From NCBI GenBank assembly GCA_022767745.1, contig JALENN010000007.1, positions 1-64,000 on the forward strand: 64,000 nucleotides of DNA, written 5' to 3'. Every line of letters begins with the position of its first letter. Within the stretch, counting starts at the first letter, position 1. This stretch comes from Alistipes sp. (GTDB lineage Bacteria; Bacteroidota; Bacteroidia; Bacteroidales; Rikenellaceae). Shown one piece after another: positions 1 to 7,894 of this stretch. The notes under the pieces were generated by a model. The model did not search any database. It saw only the letters and a list, made by a program, of their open reading frames with translations, and had not been told where the DNA came from. The position numbers and the translations under genes are program-made.

Positions 1-75
1 ATACACCCAATATTTGGAATAGCAAAAGATATTCAGAAAGATTTAGATTTACTATGTACTCCAAATAGTGCTTGA
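1..75 (+). CDS. C-terminal fragment of an unidentified protein (truncated by window start)
   Basis: Frame 1 open from base 1 to TGA at 73-75: IHPIFGIAKDIQKDLDLLCTPNSA*. AT-rich compared with the rest of the window. Short, so uncertain. Confidence 0.35.
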   Translation: MHPIFGIAKDIQKDLDLLCTPNSA

Positions 76-117
76 TTATTAATGATTTGCAATTTTATGA
101 TATTTCTTGAATATGTA

Positions 118-141
118 GGTTCGAGAGCCTCTCTCTCCGCA
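118..141 (+). other. tRNA-Ser-like 3' end fragment (candidate attachment site)
   Basis: GGTTCGAGAGCCTCTCTCTCCGCA looks like a T-loop plus acceptor 3' strand and CA of a tRNA-Ser. The sequence 5' of it is AT-rich and not tRNA-like. Confidence 0.45.
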
Positions 142-155
142 TAACACAGGAAAAT

Positions 156-180
156 GCCGAACTTCATGTTCGGCTTTTTT
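156..180 (+). terminator. Rho-independent terminator
   Basis: Perfect 7-bp stem GCCGAAC-ttcat-GTTCGGC followed by T6. Confidence 0.85.
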
Positions 181-495
181 CGTATATGCGCCATCGGAAA
201 CGAAGTTTACTGAGGGCGCATATGCGTAAAAATCCGGTCGGCAACGTCCGACGTCATTTTGTTGAGTTAAGCAGGGGCCCGCGGCGAGCGGAGAGGGAAA
301 AGGCGGATGCAATCCGGCTAATCCCTCTCTCTATAAAAGAGCCGAGGCGGAAATCTGTCCGAACGGCGGAATATCAGTCCCTTCCGAATATCTCTCTACC
401 GCAGCGGCGAGCCATGCGCTTGCGATTTCGCATTATTATGCTTAATATTGTACGCCTCCGGCCGGAGGCTCGATGGTTAATTGAAATTTACGGTC

Positions 496-1374
496 ATGTC
501 AAGAAAACTCCTGCTGACAGTCTCGGCACTCGTTTTGTCGGTCATGTGCGTCTCGGCCGCGGGGCGCGGCGTTGATACCGACTCGCTTTTCGTATTCCGC
601 CATGACGGCATGGACCGCCGTTACAGGCTCTATGTCCCCGACACGCTCGCGGCCGGGCGGCCTCTTGTTATCATGCTGCACGGCTATGGCGGGCAGGTCT
701 CGCCCGAGAGGTTCGGCATGCTCGACGCGGCACGCCGCTACGGCTTTGCCGTCTGTTTCCCGCAGGGGGCCGAGGACGGCCGCGGCAAGAGCTGCTGGAA
801 TGTGGGATATCCCTTTCAGGAGGGGTTGCGGACCGACGATGTGGATTTCATCTGCCGTCTGGCGCGCTATCTGGTGAAGGAGTACGGGCTCGATGAGCGC
901 AACGTCTTCTGCACGGGCCATTCGAACGGCGGCGAGATGTGCTATCTTATGGCCTACCGCCGTCCAGAGGTGTTTGCCGCCGTCGCCCCGATCGCAGGCC
1001 TTACGCTCGAGTGGATGTACCGCGAGCTGGAGGCGACGAGACCCGTCCCGCTCATGGAGCTGCACGGCACGGCCGACAAGACCTCGCTCTGGGGCGGTGA
1101 CCCGCGTAACGAGGGGGGCTGGGGCGCATATCTGGCCGTTCCGCTGGCGGTGGGTTATTGGACTGCCGTCAACCGCTGCACTTATGAGGAGACGGAGGAG
1201 CTCCCCGTCGGCCGCAGCGGGCGCCGCGTCACGGCCCACAGGTTCAGGGGCGGCAGCGACGGGTGCGAGGTGTGGCTCTACGAGATTGAGGGCGGCACGC
1301 ACTCGTGGTCGGACGACGTGGTGGATACGGGTGCCGAGATATGGCGCTTCTTCAGCATGTATGTTTCAAAGTAA
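496..1374 (+). CDS. Secreted PHB depolymerase/feruloyl esterase-like alpha/beta hydrolase
   Basis: Signal peptide; RPLVIMLHGYGG, GHSNGGEMCY nucleophile elbow, LHGTADKTS, GGTHSW. First ATG is at 496 (the ORF track start at 481 is TTG). Confidence 0.8.
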   Translation: MSRKLLLTVSALVLSVMCVSAAGRGVDTDSLFVFRHDGMDRRYRLYVPDTLAAGRPLVIMLHGYGGQVSPERFGMLDAARRYGFAVCFPQGAEDGRGKSCWNVGYPFQEGLRTDDVDFICRLARYLVKEYGLDERNVFCTGHSNGGEMCYLMAYRRPEVFAAVAPIAGLTLEWMYRELEATRPVPLMELHGTADKTSLWGGDPRNEGGWGAYLAVPLAVGYWTAVNRCTYEETEELPVGRSGRRVTAHRFRGGSDGCEVWLYEIEGGTHSWSDDVVDTGAEIWRFFSMYVSK

Positions 1375-1380
1375 AACGTT

Positions 1381-2136
1381 ATGGGTGATATGAACGGCAA
1401 TATCGGAAAGGTGGCGGTGGTTACTGGCGCCGCCGGCGGAATAGGACGCGTGACGGCACGCATGTTTGCCGCGCAGGGATATACGGTCGTCGCGGTGGAT
1501 ATCGAGGAGGCGGTCTTCGACGAGGAGAACATCCATTTCCGCCGTGCCGACCTTTGCTCCTACGACGACATCTGCGGCGTGTTCGACTATGCGAAGCGGA
1601 GTTTCGGTGGCGTGCATGTGCTGGTGAACAACGGCGCGATAAGCAAATTCTCGAAGAGCGTCTTCGAGATCACGCCCGAGGAGTTCCGCCGGGTGATCGA
1701 CACCAACCTCTGCGGCAGCTTCATGTGCTGCAAGCAGTTCATCGATGCCAACCGCGGTATGGAGTACGGCCGCATAATCAACATAGCGTCGACGCGCTGG
1801 CATCAGAACGAGGCCGACTGGGAGGCCTACGGCGCTTCGAAGGGCGGTCTTGTGTCGCTCACCAACACGCTGTGCGTGTCGCTGGCCGACACCCCAATAA
1901 CGGTGAATGCCATCAGTCCGGGGTGGATACAGTGCTCCGACTACGACACCCTCTCGCGTGAGGACCACCGCCAGCATCCGTCGGGCCGCGTGGGCGTGCC
2001 CGAGGATATTGCGCGCATGGTGCTGTTCCTCGCTGCGCGGGAGAACGACTTCATCAACGGCGCCAATATCGTCATCGACGGCGGCATGACCAAGCGGATG
2101 ATATACTACACCGCGGAGGATTACTGGAAGGAGTAG
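1381..2136 (+). CDS. SDR-family oxidoreductase
   Basis: TGAAGGIG Rossmann motif, NNGA, YGASK catalytic motif, C-terminal NGANIVIDGG. Confidence 0.9.
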   Translation: MGDMNGNIGKVAVVTGAAGGIGRVTARMFAAQGYTVVAVDIEEAVFDEENIHFRRADLCSYDDICGVFDYAKRSFGGVHVLVNNGAISKFSKSVFEITPEEFRRVIDTNLCGSFMCCKQFIDANRGMEYGRIINIASTRWHQNEADWEAYGASKGGLVSLTNTLCVSLADTPITVNAISPGWIQCSDYDTLSREDHRQHPSGRVGVPEDIARMVLFLAARENDFINGANIVIDGGMTKRMIYYTAEDYWKE

Positions 2137-2148
2137 ACGTGCGGCCGT

Positions 2149-2203
2149 ATGGCGGGGGCTGCGGGCGGGGCGCGACGCTTCGGCCCGCAGCCCCCGCCGT
2201 TTT
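2149..2203 (+). terminator. Terminator-like hairpin
   Basis: Perfect 16-bp inverted repeat GGCGGGGGCTGCGGGC/GCCCGCAGCCCCCGCC (2151-2166/2183-2198) followed by GTTTT. Confidence 0.7.
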
Positions 2204-2345
2204 GCGGCTGCGGGGCGGGCAGAGGTCGTCAAACAGCATTTTTATGCAGGGTAAGTCTGCGGAGAGGGAATAAATTCGCGCCAAAGCATCATTTTTATCA
2301 CTTTTTTCCATAACTTCGCATCAACGCTAACAAACTGCGACGACC

Positions 2346-3686
2346 ATGTATTTGCATCCGGAATTTGAGAAACTCACCCGTTCGGAGATTGAAGTCCTGC
2401 AGATGGAGCGCCTGAAAAAGACGATCGACCACTGCATGAACACCGAATTTTACCGCAGGCGCTTCGCCGAGAGCGGCATTACGCCCGGCGACATACGTAC
2501 GCTGGCGGACCTGGGCAAGATACCCTTCACGACGAAACAGGACCTGCGCGACAGCTATCCGTTCAAGATGTCGGCCGTGCCGTTGAGCCGCGTGGTGCGA
2601 CTACACTCGTCGAGCGGCACGACCGGAACACCCACGGTGATACTCCACACGCAGCGCGATTTGGACGAGTGGGCCAATGCCGTGGCCCGCTGCCTCTATA
2701 TGGTGGGGCTGCGTCCGGGCGACATATTCCAGAACTCGTCGGGCTACGGCATGTTCACCGGCGGACTGGGATTCCAGTACGGCGCCGAGCGTCTGGGCAT
2801 GCTCACCGTGCCTGCCGCCGCGGGCAACACCAAGCGCCAGATAAAGTTCATCACCGATTTCGGCACCACGGCGCTGCACGCCATCCCGAGCTATGCCGGC
2901 AGGCTGTACGAGGTGATGGAGGAGATGGGCATCGACCCGCGCCGCGACACCCATCTGCATACGCTCATCATCGGCGCCGAGCCCCATTCCACCCATCTGC
3001 ATACGCTCATCATCGGCGCCGAGCCCCATTCCGAGGAGCAGCGCCGCCGCATCGAGCAGATGCTCGGCGTGAAGGCCTACAACTCGTTCGGCATGTCGGA
3101 GATGTGCGGCCCGGGCGTTGCGTTCGAGTGCCGCGAGCAGAACGGACTGCACATATGGGAGGACTACTACATCGTGGAGATAGTCGATCCCGTGACGCTC
3201 GAACCCGTCCCCGAGGGCGAGGTGGGCGAGCTGGTGCTTACGACCATCAACCGCGAGGCCATGCCGCTGCTGCGCTACCGCACGCGCGACCTCACGCGCA
3301 TACTTCCGGGCGAGTGCCCCTGCGGACGCCACCACCTGCGTCTCGACCGCATGAAGGGCCGCAGCGACGACATGATGATTCTCAAGGGAGTCAACATCTT
3401 CCCGATACAGGTCGAGACCGTGCTGATGCAGTTCCCCGAACTCGGCAACGACTACCTCATCACGCTCACCAACGAGGAGGCCAACGACCTGATGACCGTC
3501 GAGGTCGAGCTCAACGCCTTCTCGGACGACTACCACCGCCTGCAGTCGCTGACGAAGGAGATCACGCGACAGCTCAAGGACGAGATACTCATCACGCCGG
3601 TGGTGCGTCTGGTTTCGAAGGGCTCGCTTCCGAAGCAGGAGGGCAAGGCCGTTCGTGTCAGGGATTTACGTAAAACATTAATATAA
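2346..3686 (+). CDS. paaK: Phenylacetate-CoA ligase family protein (contains a 14-aa tandem duplication)
   Basis: SSSGTTGTPT AMP-binding motif, GYGMFTGGLG, YNSFGMSEMCGPG, RYRTRDL, GRSDDMMILKGVNIFP. Confidence 0.9.
   Translation: MYLHPEFEKLTRSEIEVLQMERLKKTIDHCMNTEFYRRRFAESGITPGDIRTLADLGKIPFTTKQDLRDSYPFKMSAVPLSRVVRLHSSSGTTGTPTVILHTQRDLDEWANAVARCLYMVGLRPGDIFQNSSGYGMFTGGLGFQYGAERLGMLTVPAAAGNTKRQIKFITDFGTTALHAIPSYAGRLYEVMEEMGIDPRRDTHLHTLIIGAEPHSTHLHTLIIGAEPHSEEQRRRIEQMLGVKAYNSFGMSEMCGPGVAFECREQNGLHIWEDYYIVEIVDPVTLEPVPEGEVGELVLTTINREAMPLLRYRTRDLTRILPGECPCGRHHLRLDRMKGRSDDMMILKGVNIFPIQVETVLMQFPELGNDYLITLTNEEANDLMTVEVELNAFSDDYHRLQSLTKEITRQLKDEILITPVVRLVSKGSLPKQEGKAVRVRDLRKTLI
2949..3032 (+). repeat. 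42-bp exact tandem duplication (2 copies) inside paaK
   Basis: ACCCATCTGCATACGCTCATCATCGGCGCCGAGCCCCATTCC occurs at 2949-2990 and 2991-3032; encodes THLHTLIIGAEPHS twice. Confidence 0.98.
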
Positions 3687-3693
3687 TGCAGCC

Positions 3694-4122
3694 ATGACGG
3701 TACAACAAATATCCATCTTCGTCGAGAACAAGTCGGGAACCCTGCTGCGGGTGCTCGAACTCTTCAAGGAGGCGCGTATACAACTCATCGCCTCGACCAT
3801 CTCCGATACCGTCGAGTACGGTATCTACCGCATCATCTGTTCCGAGCCCGTGCGGGCACTCGCGACGCTGCGTCAGGCGGGCATCTCGGCCGACGTGTCG
3901 GAGGTCTTCGCAATCGAGCTGGACAACATCCCCGGCCGCGCGGCCGACGCCGTGCGTCTGCTGAGCGAGGCGGGCATAGGCATCTCCTACCTCTACTCGT
4001 TCCTGCTTGCCGGCAAGGGAATACTCATCTTCCGCACCGACAACCCCGACCGCACCAAGGAGGTGATCACGGCCACGGGGCTGCAGACGCTCAGCGACGA
4101 GGCCCTGCGCAGCCTCGTGTGA
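3694..4122 (+). CDS. Tandem ACT-domain protein
   Basis: QISIFVENKSGTLLRVLELFKEARI...; second ACT-like repeat (IELDNIPGRAADAVRLLSEAGIGISYLYSF); adjacent to paaK. Confidence 0.85.
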   Translation: MTVQQISIFVENKSGTLLRVLELFKEARIQLIASTISDTVEYGIYRIICSEPVRALATLRQAGISADVSEVFAIELDNIPGRAADAVRLLSEAGIGISYLYSFLLAGKGILIFRTDNPDRTKEVITATGLQTLSDEALRSLV

Positions 4123-4149
4123 CGCGGCTGCCCGTAGCCGGTAATGCGC

Positions 4150-4179
4150 GACGCCGCATCCCCCGAGGGGTGCGGCGTC
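4150..4179. terminator. Probable bidirectional terminator between convergent ACT genes
   Basis: GACGCCGCA/TGCGGCGTC stem with inner CCCC/GGGG in the convergent intergenic gap. Confidence 0.6.
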
Positions 4180-4216
4180 GTCGTCTCTTGCTGCGAGGGT
4201 GTGCTCCCGCGCCGTG

Positions 4217-4618
4217 CTACAGTATGTCGGGGTGTTTCTGCCTCAGTACCTGCAGGCACTTCTCGCGGTCGTTGGGGTTGATGACCACATCGGCCCGCTC
4301 CGACTGTGCGAAGGCGTACATGTACTCGATGAAGATATGCTCCTCGGCCAGGCTCTCGAGTATCTTCGACAGGGCCCCGGGCCGGTTGGGGCAGTGGATG
4401 GCGATCACCTCCGTGACGATGACGGCGAAGCCAGCATTGCGGAGTACCTCCACGGCGCGGTCGACCTCCTGCACGATCAGACGCATGAGGCCGAAATCGG
4501 TCGTTTCGGCGATACAGAACGCCAGCATGTTGATGTCGTTGGCTGCCAGCACGCGCGCCACCTCGTTCAGGCGGCCGCCCTTGTTTTCCAGGAAAACCGA
4601 AATCTGCTTGATAGTCAT
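4217..4618 (-). CDS. Tandem ACT-domain protein
   Basis: MTIKQISVFLENKGGRLNEVARVLAANDINMLAFCIAETTDFG...; paralog of 3694-4122. Confidence 0.85.
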   Translation of the reverse strand: MTIKQISVFLENKGGRLNEVARVLAANDINMLAFCIAETTDFGLMRLIVQEVDRAVEVLRNAGFAVIVTEVIAIHCPNRPGALSKILESLAEEHIFIEYMYAFAQSERADVVINPNDREKCLQVLRQKHPDIL

Positions 4619-4625
4619 AATCCGA

Positions 4626-5927
4626 TCATTTTAGTTGTCGTTTGTCGATGACGCGCACGCTCTTGCCCTCGGTGCGCGGGATTGAGTTGGGCTCCATGAG
4701 GCGGACGTCGGCGCTGATCGAGAGCACGCTCTTGAGCTTGTCGGCCAGGTGCTTGCGCAGCTCGAGCATGGTGCCGAGTTCGTCGCTGAAGAAGTCCTTG
4801 CGCACCTCCACCTGCACCTGCAGCGTGTCGCGGTTGTTCACGCGGTCGATGACGAGCATGTACACGGGTTCGAACTGCGGCATTTCGAGTATGACGCTCT
4901 CCACCTGCGACGGGAAGACGTTTATGCCGCGTATGATGAGCATGTCGTCGCTGCGGCCTATGATGCGGGTCATGCGGACGTTCTTCCTGCCGCACGCGCA
5001 CGGCTCGGCGATGAGCGACGTGAGGTCCTTGGTGCGGTAGCGCAGCAGCGGCATGCCGGTCTTGGTCAGCGTGGTGAATACCAGCTCGCCGGTCGAGCCG
5101 CAGGGCAGCGGCTGCAGGGTCTCGGGGTCGATGATCTCGGGGTAGAAGTGGTCCTCCGAGATGTGCGACCCGTGCTTGCACTCGCACTCGTACGATACGC
5201 CCGGGCCGATTATCTCGCTCAGGCCGTAGAGGTTGTATGCCTGCAGCCCGAGGCGCGACTCTATCTCCTGGCGCATGTTCTCGGTCCACGGCTCGGCGCC
5301 GAAGGCACCCACGCGGAGCGATATGTCGTCGCGCGTCATTCCGTTGCGCTCCATCGCCTCGGCCAGGTAGAGGGCGTAGGAGGGCGTGCAGGCTATGCCC
5401 GTGATCTTGAGGTCGCGCAGCAGGCGCAGATGCTTGTCGGTGTTGCCCGTCGAGGTGGGTATGACGGTCGCGCCCACATATTCGACGCCGTAGTGCGCGC
5501 CGAGGCCTCCCGTGAAGAGCCCGTAGCCGTATCCCACCGAGAAGATGTCGTCGCGAGTGACGCCGTACGAGGTGAAGGCACGGGCCGAACACTCGCGCCA
5601 TATCTCAAGGTCGCGGCGCGTGTAGCCTACGATCGTGGGGTTGCCCGTCGTGCCCGACGAGGCGTGCACGCGTACGATCTCCGACTGGCTGGCCGCCTGC
5701 AGCCCCGTGGGGTAGTTGTCGCGCAGGTCCTGCTTGGTGGTGAAGGGCAGCTTGGTGATATCCTCGATACTGCGGATGTCCTCCGGGGTCAGGTCCAGCT
5801 CCTGCATCTTCGCCCGGTAGAAGGGCACGTTGTGGTAGACGAGTTCGACCAGCTTGTGCAGCCGTTTGCCCTGCAGGTCGGACATCTCGTCGCGGCTCAT
5901 GCACTCCTTGCTCCTGTTCCAGATCAT
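4626..5927 (-). CDS. paaK: Phenylacetate-CoA ligase
   Basis: ASSGTTGNPTIVGYT, GYGYGLFTGGLGAHYG, YNLYGLSEIIGPG, RYRTKDL, GRSDDMLIIRGINVFPSQVE. Start placed at MIWNRSKECM; the ORF extends to 5972. Confidence 0.92.
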   Translation of the reverse strand: MIWNRSKECMSRDEMSDLQGKRLHKLVELVYHNVPFYRAKMQELDLTPEDIRSIEDITKLPFTTKQDLRDNYPTGLQAASQSEIVRVHASSGTTGNPTIVGYTRRDLEIWRECSARAFTSYGVTRDDIFSVGYGYGLFTGGLGAHYGVEYVGATVIPTSTGNTDKHLRLLRDLKITGIACTPSYALYLAEAMERNGMTRDDISLRVGAFGAEPWTENMRQEIESRLGLQAYNLYGLSEIIGPGVSYECECKHGSHISEDHFYPEIIDPETLQPLPCGSTGELVFTTLTKTGMPLLRYRTKDLTSLIAEPCACGRKNVRMTRIIGRSDDMLIIRGINVFPSQVESVILEMPQFEPVYMLVIDRVNNRDTLQVQVEVRKDFFSDELGTMLELRKHLADKLKSVLSISADVRLMEPNSIPRTEGKSVRVIDKRQLK

Positions 5928-6003
5928 TACAATATGTCGTTTTTTTTGGTGAAGTGTTTTCGGTTCATTCATGTGCCCCGCCGTTGCCGCGGGGCGGCTG
6001 TGG

Positions 6004-7332
6004 TCAGTCGCCTGTCGGGTGGTCCTTGCGGAACCACTCCATGCGCTGCCGCAATACGGGGTACAGCTCCTCGCGCATGCGCGACGTGCAGGCCCTGATG
6101 CCCGACTGCAGGCTGCCCGTGGTGCCGAGGCTTATGCAGCTCACGCCGTAGTAGAGCAGCTCCTTGAGCAGCTGACCGCCGCTCATGTTGCCGTAGCCGA
6201 GCGTGAAGAAGAAGCCGTCGCCCACCTGGAGGCTGACGTCGCGGTCGTAGACGATGTGGAAGCCGTTGTCGAGGAAGATGCGTTTCATCCGTTCGGCCCG
6301 CTCGGCGTAGACGCGCGTGTCGGCCACGAAGTCGATGCGTCCGTCGCAGGCCGCCTTGAGCATCTCGGCATAGGCGTACTGTGTCGAGCTGGTGCAGCCG
6401 CTGGTTATCATGTAGAGGATCGAGGCTATGAATGTCTGCCCGAAGATGCCCGAGTCGCCGTAGCGGCGTGCCAGCTCGTCGTAGTGGCGGTCGAACAGGG
6501 CGTCCGACACGCATGCCAGGGCCATGCGCTGGCCGGCGTAGCTGAATATCTTCGACGAGGAGAGCATCACTATGTAGTTGTCCGTATAGCGTGCCACGGT
6601 GGGCGGGTAGGGCGGCTCGAAGGGCTTGCCCAGATAGCGGCGGAAGTCCATGCAGAAGTAGGCCATGTCCTCCATGACGATGGCGTCGTAGCGGTCGGCC
6701 ATCTCGCCTATGATCTGCAGCTCCGACTCCTCGAGGCATATCCATGCCGGGTTGTTGGGGTTCGAGTATACGATGGCGGCGATGTCGCCCCCGCGCATCA
6801 TCTCCTCCATCTTGCCGCGCAGCGCCTCGCCGCGGAAGGCGTATATGTCGAACGACACCCAGTCGATGCCGAGGATCCTGAGCTGCGACTTCTGTATCGG
6901 GAATCCGGGGTCGATGAAGAGCACCTTGCCCTTGCCCTTGATGCGCTGCGTCGAGGCGATGAACGAGGCGAACGAAGCCGCCACGCCGCCCGTGGTCGGG
7001 ATGCAGGCGCGGGGCGTGATGTCGATGTCGAGGAACGCCTTGACGAAGCGCGACGCCTGCTCCTTGAGCTCCGCCACGCCCGCCGCCGCGGGGTACTGCG
7101 ACACGACGCCGCTGTCGAGCGCCGCCTTCTCGGCCTCGATGCCTATGCGGTTGGGCGGAAGGCCCGGCGAGCCCTGGTCCATGCGTATGAAGGGGATGCC
7201 GGTCTTCTCCTCCAGGGCCGAGGCTACCAGCAGTACCTCGCCGATGGTGGCGTTCTCGAGGTCGGCTATGTTGAGCTGCTTGACGATGCCGTCCACCAGC
7301 TCCTCGGCGAAAACCCTATTGTCTGCTGCCAT
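6004..7332 (-). CDS. PLP-dependent class I/II aminotransferase
   Basis: TTGGVAASFASFI, YSNPNNPAWIC, DMAYFCMDFR, MLSSSKIFSYAGQRM (PLP lysine). Confidence 0.88.
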   Translation of the reverse strand: MAADNRVFAEELVDGIVKQLNIADLENATIGEVLLVASALEEKTGIPFIRMDQGSPGLPPNRIGIEAEKAALDSGVVSQYPAAAGVAELKEQASRFVKAFLDIDITPRACIPTTGGVAASFASFIASTQRIKGKGKVLFIDPGFPIQKSQLRILGIDWVSFDIYAFRGEALRGKMEEMMRGGDIAAIVYSNPNNPAWICLEESELQIIGEMADRYDAIVMEDMAYFCMDFRRYLGKPFEPPYPPTVARYTDNYIVMLSSSKIFSYAGQRMALACVSDALFDRHYDELARRYGDSGIFGQTFIASILYMITSGCTSSTQYAYAEMLKAACDGRIDFVADTRVYAERAERMKRIFLDNGFHIVYDRDVSLQVGDGFFFTLGYGNMSGGQLLKELLYYGVSCISLGTTGSLQSGIRACTSRMREELYPVLRQRMEWFRKDHPTGD

Positions 7333-7894
7333 ACTCGCGTCCTATTTCAAAAGCCTTGAGATTCATCTCCACCACCTTTTCGCCCTTTGCCGCGAAGATG
7401 TTGCGTATGCTCTGCTCGATCTGCTCGGGCGAGAGTATGCCTATGACGCCGGCGGCGGCGCCCAGCAGCACGACATTGGCCGACTGAGGTATGGCGTTGG
7501 TGCGCGTGATGGCGTCGAGGTCGAGGGCTATGACCCGCTCGCGCGAGTCGAAGGCTGCGCGCACCGCCTCCTCGGGGTAGGGCTCGATGTTGCGGAAGGG
7601 TGTGGTCGAGGTGACGATGAAGCCCCCCTCGTGCAGGAAGGGCAGGTAGCGCAGCGCCTCCATCGGCTCCATCGAGAGTATTATGTCGGCCGAGCCGAGC
7701 GGTACGAGGTCAGAGTATATCTCGCCGTCGGAGAGCCTGAGGCCCGATTCCACCTCGCCGCCGCGCTGGCTCATTCCGTGCACCTCGGCCTGCTTGAGGT
7801 TGAGTCCCGCGCGCGTTGCGGCATCTCCTATGATGGTAGCGATCGAGAGGATGCCTTGTCCTCCCACGCCCGAAAGAATTATATCCTTTTTCAT
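7316..7894 (-). CDS. iorB: Indolepyruvate:ferredoxin oxidoreductase, beta subunit
   Basis: MKKDIILSGVGGQGILSIATIIGDAATRAGLNLKQAEVHGMSQRGGEV. ATG at 7894 overlaps the iorA end. Confidence 0.92.
   Translation of the reverse strand: MKKDIILSGVGGQGILSIATIIGDAATRAGLNLKQAEVHGMSQRGGEVESGLRLSDGEIYSDLVPLGSADIILSMEPMEALRYLPFLHEGGFIVTSTTPFRNIEPYPEEAVRAAFDSRERVIALDLDAITRTNAIPQSANVVLLGAAAGVIGILSPEQIEQSIRNIFAAKGEKVVEMNLKAFEIGREYGSRQ

Noticed and set aside
4749-7359. Long plus-strand ORFs (449 and 462 aa) opposite paaK2 and the aminotransferase
   Set aside because: Antisense shadows of well-supported minus-strand enzymes.
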